This document shows positions 21,476-32,635 of a stretch of 64,000 bases of DNA, in pieces. The position numbers and the translations under genes are program-made. The DNA lies in assembly GCA_949751835.1 (NCBI GenBank), contig CATKHK010000122.1:1-64000 (forward strand). The letters run 5' to 3'. The number at the start of each line of letters is the position of its first letter. Within the stretch, counting starts at the first letter, position 1. The DNA is from Blepharisma japonicum (lineage: Eukaryota > Ciliophora > Heterotrichea > Heterotrichida > Blepharismidae). The notes under the pieces are model-generated. The model made no database searches. It was not told where the DNA came from and saw only the letters and a program-made list of their open reading frames with translations.

Positions 21476-21704
21476 GATTAGTAGGTTTGATATAAAATAC
21501 TCGAAAATATCCTTCTAAGAAAAATAATTAAACACTATTGCAAGAGACTACTTATTTTATGGCACCTAAATATAAATCCTATAAAACCATCTGAATTCAT
21601 CAAAAAAGCAATCTTGAAGTATTTTTATAAGAAGAAAAGAGTCATGAAAAGACTTTTGATTTTTATAATGAATTAAAGTTTATAAGTAAAAAGGAATAAT
21701 AATT

Positions 21705-22529
21705 ATGAGCAGAGCACCACGAAAAGCAGATCCAGTAGTGCCAGCTGAGTTTAATTTGCTAAATTCAGTTGAGAATTCAATTAAAGAAATGATAAAAGAC
21801 AAAGAAGAAAATCCAGGCTTAATTCTCCCATATAGTTTCTTAGACAGTTACAATAGACCAGAAATGCTTGAACTCTACAATGCAATTTACGATTACTCCA
21901 AGACACTAACCGAAATTAACACTTTAATTAAGCAAGAAGAAGAAAAGCAGCACGAAAACAAAGAAACCACAAAAGACCTATCAAAGCAACTAAGTGAGCA
22001 AGGTAAAATCGTTGCCCAAAAATACGGAGAATTAATCCTAAAAGAAAGAATTTTCAGAAAAAACCAAGACGACCAGAATTTTTTCGAAACAATTATCTAT
22101 TTTATAGTAAAAGTCTTGAAGCCTGCTTTTGATAGACCTCAATTGGTCATGCTTGAGGAAGAACTTAACCGATTATTCAGGGGGACAGCATTTAATATAT
22201 CAGAGCGAAGACATAAAACTGAAGAAAAAGTTAAAAAACTGCCTCAGCTAAAAGGCACAAGCAGAAAAGACCCTGATTCAATAATCACAAATATTCTTAT
22301 GAGACAAAAAATATTGAAAAATAAAGCAAAAATTGATATTTCAAGAGATAAAACATTGCCAGCGTTCGTTAAATTGACTCCTTATAAGTCAATAACTGCC
22401 AGATCTCCACTAATATCAATGCTACTTCCTTCCCCAAAAGATAAAATAAGAGAATTCGAAGAGGTCAGAAAGAGAAAAGCTAAGAACACAATAAAGCTAA
22501 AGCCTTTGCCGATGAATGACTCCTGCTAG
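21705..22529 (+). CDS. Helical protein, possibly PPP1R36-like
   Basis: A 274-residue uninterrupted frame. The central part is helical: YGELILKERIF, then FFETIIYFIVKVLKPAF and EEELNRLFRGTAFNISERRH. The last two stretches remind me of PPP1R36, a PP1 regulatory subunit linked to autophagy and spermatogenesis, but this is from memory of the family and not verified. A charged coiled coil sits at about 65-100. The C-terminal 70 residues are basic and probably unstructured. The start ATG 21705 is directly preceded by AT-rich leader. Confidence 0.6.
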   Translation: MSRAPRKADPVVPAEFNLLNSVENSIKEMIKDKEENPGLILPYSFLDSYNRPEMLELYNAIYDYSKTLTEINTLIKQEEEKQHENKETTKDLSKQLSEQGKIVAQKYGELILKERIFRKNQDDQNFFETIIYFIVKVLKPAFDRPQLVMLEEELNRLFRGTAFNISERRHKTEEKVKKLPQLKGTSRKDPDSIITNILMRQKILKNKAKIDISRDKTLPAFVKLTPYKSITARSPLISMLLPSPKDKIREFEEVRKRKAKNTIKLKPLPMNDSC

Positions 22530-22592
22530 CATCTGCTTTATAAGTAAAATAATTGATAAGTCTTACTACTAAAAGCATTATAAATAATAAAT

Positions 22593-23282
22593 ATGATAAG
22601 ATTCTCCTCAGAAGATGCAAAACGCCTAATTTTCGAAGCTCCTGACACAACTCGTAAAACTCTTTTCGTCCTCTTATTTACCTTTGTGTGCTTAATAATT
22701 CACATCTATTGCACTTACCTAGGAACTGCTAACTCTTGGACATGTGAATTAGATAGCACTGACCCCAAGCACAATTATGTTTGTAAAGAGCTCATGCAGA
22801 AAGCATCCTGCAGCACCCTCACAGGTCCTCTTAAAGCTGAAATTCTTCTAAATATCAACGACGAAGTCAAAGCATCAGCTTTAATAGTCTGCCCTTGGGA
22901 AAATGCTATATCAGAGCTACGCATTTGCTTTGCATTAGGATCAGCCCTAGTAGTCATTATTGGCTTATTATCCCTTTCGAATGAAGATAAAAAACTTGCT
23001 GATCTTCATATAAATTCTGCGTATTTTTTTACCTTACTTTTAGTCATTTCCTCTACATTTGACTTATTTGCAGTATCAAATTCCAATACAAATAACTATT
23101 CCTTATGCAATTTGACTAATGAATTTTCAGTAGAAGATGGGATTTCGGGAGAATATTTATCGTGTACGCATGATATTTATAATTTTACTGCATATTTGGG
23201 ATATGTGGCTGCAGTGATGCTATTGGCATCGTCTTATTATTTGAAAGGATGGAGGGATAATTTAAGCTTGGATGGCTTATAA
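22593..23282 (+). CDS. Four-span membrane protein
   Basis: A 229-residue protein with four hydrophobic segments at about residues 24-44, 108-128, 141-161 and 198-218. The loop between spans 1 and 2 (about 60 residues) holds four Cys and is likely extracellular or luminal; the loop between spans 3 and 4 has two Cys and Asn-x-Ser/Thr sites. The topology resembles tetraspanin- or claudin-like four-span proteins, but I do not see a CCG motif or a claudin W-GLW-C-C signature. Family unknown. It lies 63 bases after the gene at 21705. Confidence 0.7.
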   Translation: MIRFSSEDAKRLIFEAPDTTRKTLFVLLFTFVCLIIHIYCTYLGTANSWTCELDSTDPKHNYVCKELMQKASCSTLTGPLKAEILLNINDEVKASALIVCPWENAISELRICFALGSALVVIIGLLSLSNEDKKLADLHINSAYFFTLLLVISSTFDLFAVSNSNTNNYSLCNLTNEFSVEDGISGEYLSCTHDIYNFTAYLGYVAAVMLLASSYYLKGWRDNLSLDGL

Positions 23283-23344
23283 GCACTTAAGTAGCCTAAA
23301 TTTACCTAAATATTTACATAAAATTTCTTAACTTAATAAATAAA

Positions 23345-23779
23345 ATGAATCAAGGCTTAGTTGGTAACCGTGCTCATTACCGTGATATTTTTAATTTATT
23401 CGCAGTCCAAGGTAAAATTACTCGTGACAAGCTTGAAGAAATGTTCCAAAGAGTGAGACTTAATCCATCCCCTGAAGAAATGGAAAAATACATCCAATTA
23501 GTTTTTGAAAACCGCAATTACGCAACCTTTGATGATTTTTTAAAGCTATTCAAAATGAGATGTGTAAGTCATGAGTATACCAGTGAAGAAATTTTTAAAG
23601 GATTTTTATTGCTAAGTGATAATGAGAGGAGACTCCATATTTCAAAAATTGAGGAACTGATTAAAGAACAAGTAAAAGATTATAGAGAGAGGCAATTTCT
23701 TATGGAGCATATGAGCCATTTCACAGATGAGAATGGATGGGTGAATTATCAGGAGTTTGTTAATAGCTCATTTTATTAA
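23345..23779 (+). CDS. Calmodulin-like protein with degenerate EF-hands
   Basis: A 144-residue protein, the size of calmodulin, with helix-loop-helix spacing typical of four EF-hands: EEMFQRVRLNPSPEEMEKYI, FDDFLKLF, MEHMSHFTDENGWVNYQEFV. None of the loops keeps the D-x-D-x-G ligands, so calcium binding is probably lost, as in essential light chains or centrin-related non-binding proteins. Partner and role unknown. Confidence 0.65.
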   Translation: MNQGLVGNRAHYRDIFNLFAVQGKITRDKLEEMFQRVRLNPSPEEMEKYIQLVFENRNYATFDDFLKLFKMRCVSHEYTSEEIFKGFLLLSDNERRLHISKIEELIKEQVKDYRERQFLMEHMSHFTDENGWVNYQEFVNSSFY

Positions 23780-23929
23780 GATTTTTATTATAAAATGTTG
23801 CAGATATTATTTTTTCCTTTTAAATATATTTAAAACATAGAAAGCATGGCTTCCAAAGATACTATTTGATTAGATAAGATTTTTCTATTTTATATTTATT
23901 GACATTAAATAATCAATTTATTCATAAAA

Positions 23930-24508
23930 ATGGAGCCCCCTAAGATCAAAAACAAAGATTGCAAAACCCCAGGCTGCAAAAGCACTTCTGAAGTTTACTG
24001 CAATTGCAATGAATCTGATTTTTGTATTAACTGTCTTATAACACATCTTCAAAAAAATAGTAGCACTTGCCATATGGTCCAAACTTTCAGTCTTCCAAAA
24101 CTTATCTATGAAAATTCAATTTCCCCTGTAGAAATCCTTTGCCACAAGCTTGAATTGCCTTCTGAGGACGCTTGACTTATCAAAAACTCGAAAATCACAA
24201 TAAGGCAGCTTTTAAAATTTACTATGGCTCAAGTCTACTCCTTTGCAGACCAACTTTCACTCTCAGAAAACACGAAATACAGTCTTTATGACGAACTTTA
24301 CTACATAAAATTGGCCACCGGGAAAATCCATATAAAGGACTGCCTTCAAGGCCCAAACAGTTTTCTTCACTACAAACCTGAAACCGACCCAATCCCTTCT
24401 GAAATGCCTCAAAACATCAAAAAAGAGACCATAAAAGAAGAAATTCCTGCAATAAAATCTGAAAACGACGTAGCTTTTGAAGATCTTTTTAATGAAGCTA
24501 ACATATAA
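23930..24508 (+). CDS. Small B-box-like zinc-binding protein
   Basis: A 192-residue protein read through TGA 24173-24175 as Trp. Residues 11-50 carry Cys/His spacing C-x4-C-x7-C-x-C-x5-C-x2-C-x4-H, a B-box-type zinc site close to that of the kelch gene at 1-759 (C-x4-C-x6-C-x-C). The rest has no recognised domain. It ends 31 bases before the next gene on the same strand. Confidence 0.6.
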
Positions 24509-24539
24509 TTTAAGTTTTTTTGCTAATTTTATTTAAATC

Positions 24540-25430
24540 ATGTCACGAAAAAACAAGCACAGACAAAATCCCATAAATGAAGAATTAGAAGGTCCGAAAC
24601 TCCCTGCAAATTTTGTAGACCAGGTTGTCAATTTAGAAAGCGAACTTGAAAGAAATTGCACTGCAGAAAAGGTGTCGAGGCTGATAGAACTATACTCAGT
24701 ATGGACTATGTAGGCTGCTGTGGAATATTTTGGATCAATAAGAGATAATAGGTATATACACTATAAAGAAAGGCTGCAAAGATTATTAGCGAGGGATGAC
24801 TATATATCTGCAGTTAATGGAAATGCGACTGTGAAGGTAGAGAATACAACTGCAAATACAACTGCAAGCAAGCCATTAGAAAAAAGCGCTGCTGTAAGAT
24901 CAAAATCAATTGACGTTAGAGCGAGAAAAGCACCTGAAAAAGAAATAAAAAAGGATGCAGATCAGGCTATAAAAGAGCATCTAAGTAGTAGCTCTACTAC
25001 AAGTTTCAAAATTTGCGAGATGCTAAGACATCAAGAAGGTGATAGTTTAGAACAAAGGTTAAAAGCAAGAAAAAGAATGGGAAGCCCTCAAGCAACTTTA
25101 GGAGGAAGAGTGAGGGCACAGACTGTAGAAAACTTGATGAAAATATCATCAGAAACAAAGTTTGAGAAATATCAAGAAGAAATTGAGAAAATAATGGAGA
25201 AATATGTGGATGAAAAGATTAGCAGGATACAAACAATTAAAAATAAATATAGAGAAGAAATCAATGAAGTCAATATGATGGGAAATAATGGTAATTTTTA
25301 TATAGATACAATATCAATGGTTTTAAACCAATTAGATAAAGACATGCAAAGAGAAATAGAAGATGTTACTAAGCAAATAGATAGAGAAAGAAAGCTAGAA
25401 ATAGCTGAGCTTAAAAAGCAATTTCGATAA
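24540..25430 (+). CDS. Hypothetical coiled-coil protein, one 15-nt intron
   Basis: Two exons, 24540-24698 and 24714-25430, joined across the 15-nt intron GTATGGACTATGTAG at 24699-24713; the product has 291 residues. Without splicing the frame hits TAG inside the intron. The first 90 residues are helical. A low-complexity Ser/Thr/Ala/Lys-rich middle follows, and the last 90 residues form a charged coiled coil (KYQEEIEKIMEKYVDEKI...). No family recognised. Confidence 0.7.
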
Positions 25431-25514
25431 AATGGATTATATAAAAATTTTTATATAAAAGAACTTCATATAGACTTTTAGAATATTAGACCCAAATCTT
25501 CAGAAAATGATTAT

Positions 25515-26531
<1,017 letters not shown>

Positions 26532-26557
26532 TTATAATTTATTTAAGAAATAAGTTA

Positions 26558-27730
26558 TTATGCATCATTCGTGGATTTTTCTTTCAGTTTAGATTGGAAC
26601 AGTGCATGAGATAAAACAGCAGACCTCAATTCCATATCTTTGCCTTCAACTTTTAGCAGCTTTAATCCTTCCTTAATAGCTTGCAGAGGAGAAATATTTG
26701 TGACCATTTTCCCTTGTGTCTCGATCTTTTGTTGGCACTCTTCAATCTTTTCTCCTAATTGTTGATAATGTGCAGACAGTTCTGCCACATTTTCATTAAC
26801 CTGCTTGTATCTTGTTGTCACATCATTTAGCCTATTTGCCTGATTTCGATAATCCCCAGCAATTTCTCCCATTGATAAATTAATTTTTTTCTCTTGTGAG
26901 CCTATTCTTTCTACTGCTTTTGATAAATCATCTGCAATTTTCCTTAATTTCAGCTCTACATCTGGCAAGTCTTTTTCTATATTTTCTTTAAGTTGTTTTG
27001 TCTGTTCTAAATGAGCTCTTCATTCTCTAATATCTCCTCCTGTAGGATCTACTGGTAATTTAAGCCTTGGGGCGACTCTCTCTACTTCTAAAAGCCACTC
27101 ATTGGGGTCTATAGAACTCCAAACTGGCGCATTCTGTCTAAATCCTTCTTCTTCAACTTGATTTACTGGCTGGCCTGCCACTACTTCAGCAAAAACAGCT
27201 TCTTCCTCTTCTTCTTGTATGGCTTCGTCTACAATTTCTCCTTCTTCATCATCTTCAATAACCTCCCCTTCCATTTCATTCTCTTTAGGAAAAATGGGCT
27301 TGCCAAACTTGAATTTTTTAGTCTGTAAAGCTCGCTTTGCTAGAGATAAAAGAACAAGACATGGACCTTCGCCATGACCCCCGCGGAGTTTGCCTGGCGG
27401 GAAATCTAAATCAATTCCAAGTTTATTCATTTCGACAATTATGCTATTTGCTACTGTTGAAGGGTCATCGTACTTATTAAAGCTGGCTTGTGAGCCGTTT
27501 AATTGTAGAAGTCAGCTGGTTAAGGCGGTGAAGTATATAAATTGTTCAGAAGGATTGGCACCTGGAAGCGAAAATTGAGCACGGGTTAGAGGCTTAAAGC
27601 CTTTTGCAGAGAGAAAAGTTTCTTCGTAATTGATGAGTTTTAAAATATCAACTATTTCTTCCATAAGGACACCTGCATCAGCTGATCCTGAAGACTCAGA
27701 TGGGGTTTCAGATTCGTTCGGCTCGACCAT
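26558..27730 (-). CDS. IFT57: IFT57 intraflagellar transport protein (IFT-B)
   Basis: A 390-residue protein obtained by reading TGA at 27512-27514 and 27020-27022 as Trp. IFT57 is a peripheral IFT-B subunit that carries cargo along cilia and pairs with IFT20. Family marks are the N-terminal calponin-like fold (LKLINYEETFL, FPPGKLRGGHGEGPCLVLL), an acidic linker, WLLEVERVAPRLK with DIREWRAHLEQT after it, a long coiled coil (about 230-350) and the closing LFQSKLKEKS. The second TGA falls on the conserved Trp of the human D-W-R-x-H motif. The start is the Met at 27730, next to AT-rich leader. Confidence 0.92.
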
Positions 27731-27833
27731 TTTATTTAAATAAAAAGACAGAAAATTAAATATTTTATTTATCTGTAACAAAAATTACTCTTTAAGTCTC
27801 CTTGATATCTTTTTTAATTGCTTTATAAATATA

Positions 27834-28155
27834 ATGGAGAAAATTCTAGAGAGAACTCTGGCACCAGCGGGAGAGATTTGCAGAAACCAAGTTCATGATC
27901 AGAGTGCTATGAAGCCTATGAAGCTATGGACACGAATTCAAATAATCATGGCAATCAGCCAAAAGTTCAGCTAGCTTGGGAAAATGTAAGCTATGCCATT
28001 GAAAAAAAACTAACGAAACCACTCAAATCCTGAAAGAAGATGGCAAAGTCAATTCAGATGAAATCACTGTAATTGCTTGGATCACTCAAATCCTGAAAGA
28101 AGATGGCAAAGTCAATTCAGATGAAATCACTGTAATTGCTTGGTTATTAAAATAA
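27834..28155 (+). pseudogene. Probable gene fragment with a 63-nt tandem duplication
   Basis: Coding-like sequence in shifting frames. The end reads CKLCHWKKTNETTQILKEDG, then two direct copies of a 21-residue unit (ITQILKEDGKVNSDEITVIA plus W), then LLK and TAA at 28153-28155. The repeats have an exact 63-base period (28020 and 28083) with about 61 identical bases. The upstream part (SECYEAYEAMDTNSNNHG) lies in another frame and no 15-nt intron reconciles them. It could be a relic or a short gene that I fail to assemble. Family unknown. Confidence 0.35.
28020..28145 (+). repeat. 63-bp tandem duplication
   Basis: Two direct units starting CACTCAAATCCTGAAAGAAG at 28020 and 28083, identical over about 61 bases. 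The unit length is a multiple of three and keeps one frame open, which suggests that it arose while the sequence was coding. Confidence 0.9.
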
Positions 28156-29044
28156 AAACGTTAATTATAAATCCTAAAATTCTATGTCTTATTTATAGAC
28201 TTAATAAATTAAAAGTGCAGATTTCTTACCAAATGCAAGATGCTTTGAATTAACTCTAAGTATATGGTTATAAATATTTTTATAGAAATTTATTTTTAGG
28301 CGATAGGGTTAAGATATGGTCGCATTGAGGCTTTTTCAATGCATTATAGTTTTTCAAGTTGATTTAAAACTAAATTAAATGACTCTACGTCTTCAATTTA
28401 TATACCACTATAATAGACTATATTTGTTTATAGGCTTTGATACGATTTATAATACATGTGAAAAGCATTATGTCAAATTTCCCAGATTAGAGATAAAAAC
28501 TTTTTTTTATGGCAAAATATAAAATAATTTGCACATTTCATGGGCTATTTTTGGTATAATGAAATAGTTCTAAATTCACAATAGATTCACGGTATAGTCT
28601 AAAACAATCGTATTATGACTTTTAATGTAATCACAAGCCACTATTACAAAATAGGAAAGTTCTTTTAATGATCAATAAATTAAAAAACTATTAAGGAGTC
28701 AGTTGGCGGCAATATTTATATATAGTTATTTCAGCATTAAATTTCAGGTCCTATATCAGAATTTAGCTTAAGTTCAAATTAAGTAGAGCAATTAAAATTT
28801 CTGCTTTTAAACTACACTTAGAAATTTAATACTTTATTCTAGAAATTACATCCTTCGTTAATTTAAGTTTAAAATAAAGATTTTTTTGTAACGAATAAGA
28901 TTATATTAGATTAAATCCCTTTTAAAGAAAAAAATTGAATTTATTTTTATCATAAAAGTGATAAACCCAACCGAATCAAAAAATCAAAAGCAATTTAAAT
29001 TTAAAATATTTGTATTATTTAACTGTAAAATTAAAGTTAATCTC

Positions 29045-29491
29045 TTAAGAGTGGCATGGATGCGTCAAACGTCTTTTGCTTATAAAAGAGCAGTCTGGAT
29101 TGGAAAGTTCCACTGATTTTGGCTTGAGTGAGCAATCATCTCTTACGTTGATTGCTTCAAATGTGTCTTCTAAGGTATTTAGAAGCTGATCTACCATATA
29201 ATTTAAATTTTCAATTTTTGATTTCTGTGAGCTTGTAAGAGGTTGGAATAATCAAACCATGTCTATTGGTTTGCAAACTCCTTGCTTTTGACAATGATGT
29301 ATTATATTTAAGGTTGGGAAATTTTCTGCCAATCTCGGTGATCTCACCTCAGAATTCTCTGAGTCGAAATCCAATGAAAACCGCCTTTCTAAGTCATCAA
29401 AACTCTCCCGTGTGCTACTATCTGATACTAATGAGGATTTATGAAGCAATTTCGGGAGTTCAATGCTATTAGATTCTTTGATTAATGCCAT
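29045..29491 (-). CDS. Hypothetical small protein
   Basis: A 148-residue frame from ATG 29491 to TAA 29045-29047, read through TGA 29252-29254 as Trp. Ser/Glu/Leu-rich, with a predicted helix around residues 85-110 (SSQKSKIENLNYMVDQLLNT). No family recognised. Support is the single frame across the TGA and a normal TAA stop. Confidence 0.5.
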
Positions 29492-29722
29492 GCAACTTCT
29501 TTACTATTTATTATCTTAATTGATTGGCATATAAAATAAACCAAACTGAGAAGACATGCAAAATGAAAAATTAAAGAGAATTTTAAAATTCAATATATAA
29601 TTATAATTTGGTGAAACAATTATTATAAGGGCAAAGAAAATGTAATAAGGCTCAAAAGCATTTATTCTAAGTAAAACATTAATAACTCCTTTTACAAAAA
29701 ATTATTGTTACTGGATAAATTA

Positions 29723-30604
29723 TTATCTCTTAGGACTTGTTACAGGGATTAATATATTCTCATACGGAGAATGATATTTTCTGATTTTCTTTGTCTTGAG
29801 AGGACGCTTTTTCAATTTTTTTTGCTGCACCTTTCTATTAGAATGACTCTCATTTCTTGTTGTATGAGACTTAATCACAATATTTCTAGGACTATTGTTA
29901 ATTTTCGGCAGCTGCTGCAAAGAAGGGCTTGCTTTAATAGGAATTGGTGATAATGGCGTTAATAACGTTGGACTATTCACCCTTTTTACATTTTTACAAT
30001 TAATTGTAACCCTTTTCGTTCTTTCTGCATGAAGAGTTTCTTTATCACTATCACTTGTTTCTGACGTATTAATCGATTTTACTTCAGAATCAGGTGTTTT
30101 TTCGCCTGTAATACATCTGATTACTTTATTTCTCTCAGTTTCAAACTCTTTTTCTTCTTCTCCTTCACTTCACACCTTGCTAAGCTTGCTTTTGCATCTT
30201 CTTATGTTGGTTTTACAAATCATGTCTATAAAGGTTGGGCTTAAGCTTTGACGGAATCTTTCTGCCCTTTCTTTATGGAAAGGATCATTAAACTCGTAAC
30301 TTTGGCACAGTCCTAGAAGAATCTGTGTACCCTCTGGGTAACAGACACTGTTTCTGTATTTTATGTGGGGAATTTTTATTTGTTCTTCTTTTTTTAAGTT
30401 CTCTGTAGGGAAAGCGCTTTTTAAAAACCCTGCAGCTAAAAGTTTTAAGCGAGTGTTATTTTGCATTTTGGTCCAAACTCCTCGTTCTTTGTTAACTGGA
30501 GTTTTATCATCGTCTGGCTCGTATAAGCCAATTCGAGGGGCTTCTGTATTTCGGCGGTTTTGCGGAACTTTTCGTGTCAGATTCAGTTTAAGTACACTCT
30601 CCAT
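29723..30604 (-). CDS. Hypothetical basic protein
   Basis: A 293-residue protein read through TGA 30170-30172 as Trp. The N-terminal 140 residues contain a compact part (IPHIKYRNSVCYPEGTQILL, FNDPFHKERAERFRQSLSP) that may be folded. The remainder is Ser/Lys/Arg-rich and ends in a strongly basic stretch (KKLKKRPLKTKKIRKYH), possibly a nuclear or nucleic-acid-binding tail. No known domain. Confidence 0.6.
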
Positions 30605-31018
30605 TAATAAATTTTAAAAATGATAGGAAAACAAATAATAAATATGATAAAAATTAAATTATACATTAGATTAATATCTAATATACATATATGCATATAA
30701 GAAGTATCTTTTCTGCATCAAATATACATAAAACAGTATCAAAACTTCTAATTATATGTACAGATAAATATTCATAAAAAATATAATATCCTCCAGTAAA
30801 CTTATCCAAATTCTATTGAAATGCCTTATGAAAATGTTCATAACTATGGAATTTTCAAATTTATGTTTATTATCTAAATTCTAGAACATTTCCCAATTTT
30901 CCTCAGTCTTTACCATCTTCTAATTTTAAAAAATCAATCTCTTAATTAACTCCCAAAATTCCCTTACTCCTCTTCTATAAAGTTTCTGAAAGGTTTTGAT
31001 CAACTTTCATAATTTAAG
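30605..31018. other. Divergent intergenic spacer
   Basis: About 410 AT-rich bases between two divergently transcribed genes, presumably holding both promoters. No open frame or RNA recognised. Confidence 0.5.
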
Positions 31019-32536
31019 ATGGAATTTTCAGAGCCTTTTGAGCTGAATCGGATGCTTAAAATTTCCAGAAGCTCTCCAAATAAAAACCCATACTCCTATG
31101 AGATCGCTACAACTCAAGAATCAATTGACAAGATGTTGGAATTAGCCCAAAGTATTGAAGACTGTTTATTTTATTCTCCGCCAATCCCAGAGGCACCTTT
31201 GCGAAAATTCAGCATCCAAGACCAGCAACAAGAGCAAGCTGAAGAAGTTCCACGGCCAATGACCCCAGAAAAGGAGGAAGAGTCTCCTACTAATATAGAA
31301 GTCGAAAGAGATGAAACATATAGGGAAAGCTTTACTCAGTCAATTGCCAAAGTATCAAGCTTAACCAAGTCGCTTAAGTTTGAGGATACACCCCAAGCAG
31401 TTCAAAATGCCGATATGATTCAACTTAAAGTTTATCTTTTTTCCACTCTTGAAAATATCATTGTTTCTATCCCAAAATCTTCAACAGTAGAGCAACTAAT
31501 CGCCAAAGTGATTACTTCTTATCTCCGAAGTTCAGCCAGCAAAGATAAAGAGCTACCATATGGCCCAATTCCAGAGGGATACGAAATTTGACTTGTAGAT
31601 GATGATACTTGTATGCCTGAAACTGATTTTAATGTCGACAGAGCAATGAAAGTACGCGATTTAGGAGTAGACTCGTTAGCTTTTTGTGCAATTCCTAATT
31701 ATTCAGGAGAGCCAAGGCTTTCAGTGTCTCATAAGCAGGTAAGAAGAGTTTCTGAAATAGGTCAATGCATAGCCTTAAAAATTTATTTTGAAGAAAACTC
31801 CACAATAGTGAAAGCTCAGCCTAATGACTCTTTACGAGATATTTTGCATAAGCTACAGCAGAAGTTTTCTGGGGTGTCTTATTTTCACCCTGACGAGTTT
31901 GAGTTTAAAATTGACGTCGATCTTGAAGACTCTTTTCAAAAAGAAGAGTGCAATGTGGATTTAGACTTGCACGTCCAAGCCCTTGGCACTACAGAATTAA
32001 AACTCTGCCGAAAAGTCTATGTAGATACTCCAGTAGAAAGAGTTTTTATCAAAAAAGAGCTCCCTGTTGTAAAAGAAGTCAATGAAGAAGAAATGAAGTT
32101 CGACCCTCTGAGATTCCATTTAACAAAAGCACAAGCTTGCGCTTATCAAGAATTCCCTATTATTAAAGTCAACCGAAGGGGCAAAAGGCAAAAAAGAATT
32201 CTAGGAATCGACCAAATCAGGCTTTACAACATGACAGAAACCATGGCAAAAGCTGCTATAAAAGGAAAAGCTTCAGGAACTGCTCAGCATGTCATGAGGA
32301 AAAAGTTTGCGGGTATTTTTAAGTCAATAACCCACCATCCTGAAATCCCGATTGCTACGATACATTTGGTAGAGCAAGACGAAAAAAATTTAAACTGCTT
32401 GTGGATCGATTATACTGAAGATAACGTAAAGAAAAGGAAAATGTATGAGGCTGAGACCGCAGCTAATGCTGTAGAAATAATTGCAAAAATAATGAAGCTG
32501 ATGACCTTGAATGTATCAGAAGAAAAAAAATTTTAG
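31019..32536 (+). CDS. SIN1/AVO1-like TORC2 subunit
   Basis: A 505-residue protein read through TGA 31589-31591 as Trp. The segment around residue 190 (EIWLVDDDTCMPETDFNVDR, then VRDLGVDSLAFC) has the pattern of the SIN1 CRIM/ubiquitin-like region, which ends in a D-x-D-F-P/N-x-x-D-R motif. Residues about 375-500 look like the SIN1 PH domain: YQEFPIIKVNRRGKRQKRIL followed by GID, then alternating strands and a C-terminal helix (AANAVEIIAKIMKLM). SIN1 is the TORC2 subunit that recruits AGC kinase substrates and binds membrane lipids. The assignment rests on motif order, not on an alignment. Confidence 0.7.
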
Positions 32537-32635
32537 CTGACTATAAGTAAAGTTAATTTGAAAAAATGTAGATTATTAATAAAATTTCGCATTTCAGGCA
32601 CTCTTACTGCACAAAAATTGTATAAATAATGACAA

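Larger units (their letters stand above)
27731..29044. other. Long intergenic region with one gene fragment
   Basis: About 1.3 kb between IFT57 and the gene at 29045-29491. Apart from the fragment at 27834-28155 it is AT-rich and I see nothing in it. Confidence 0.45.
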
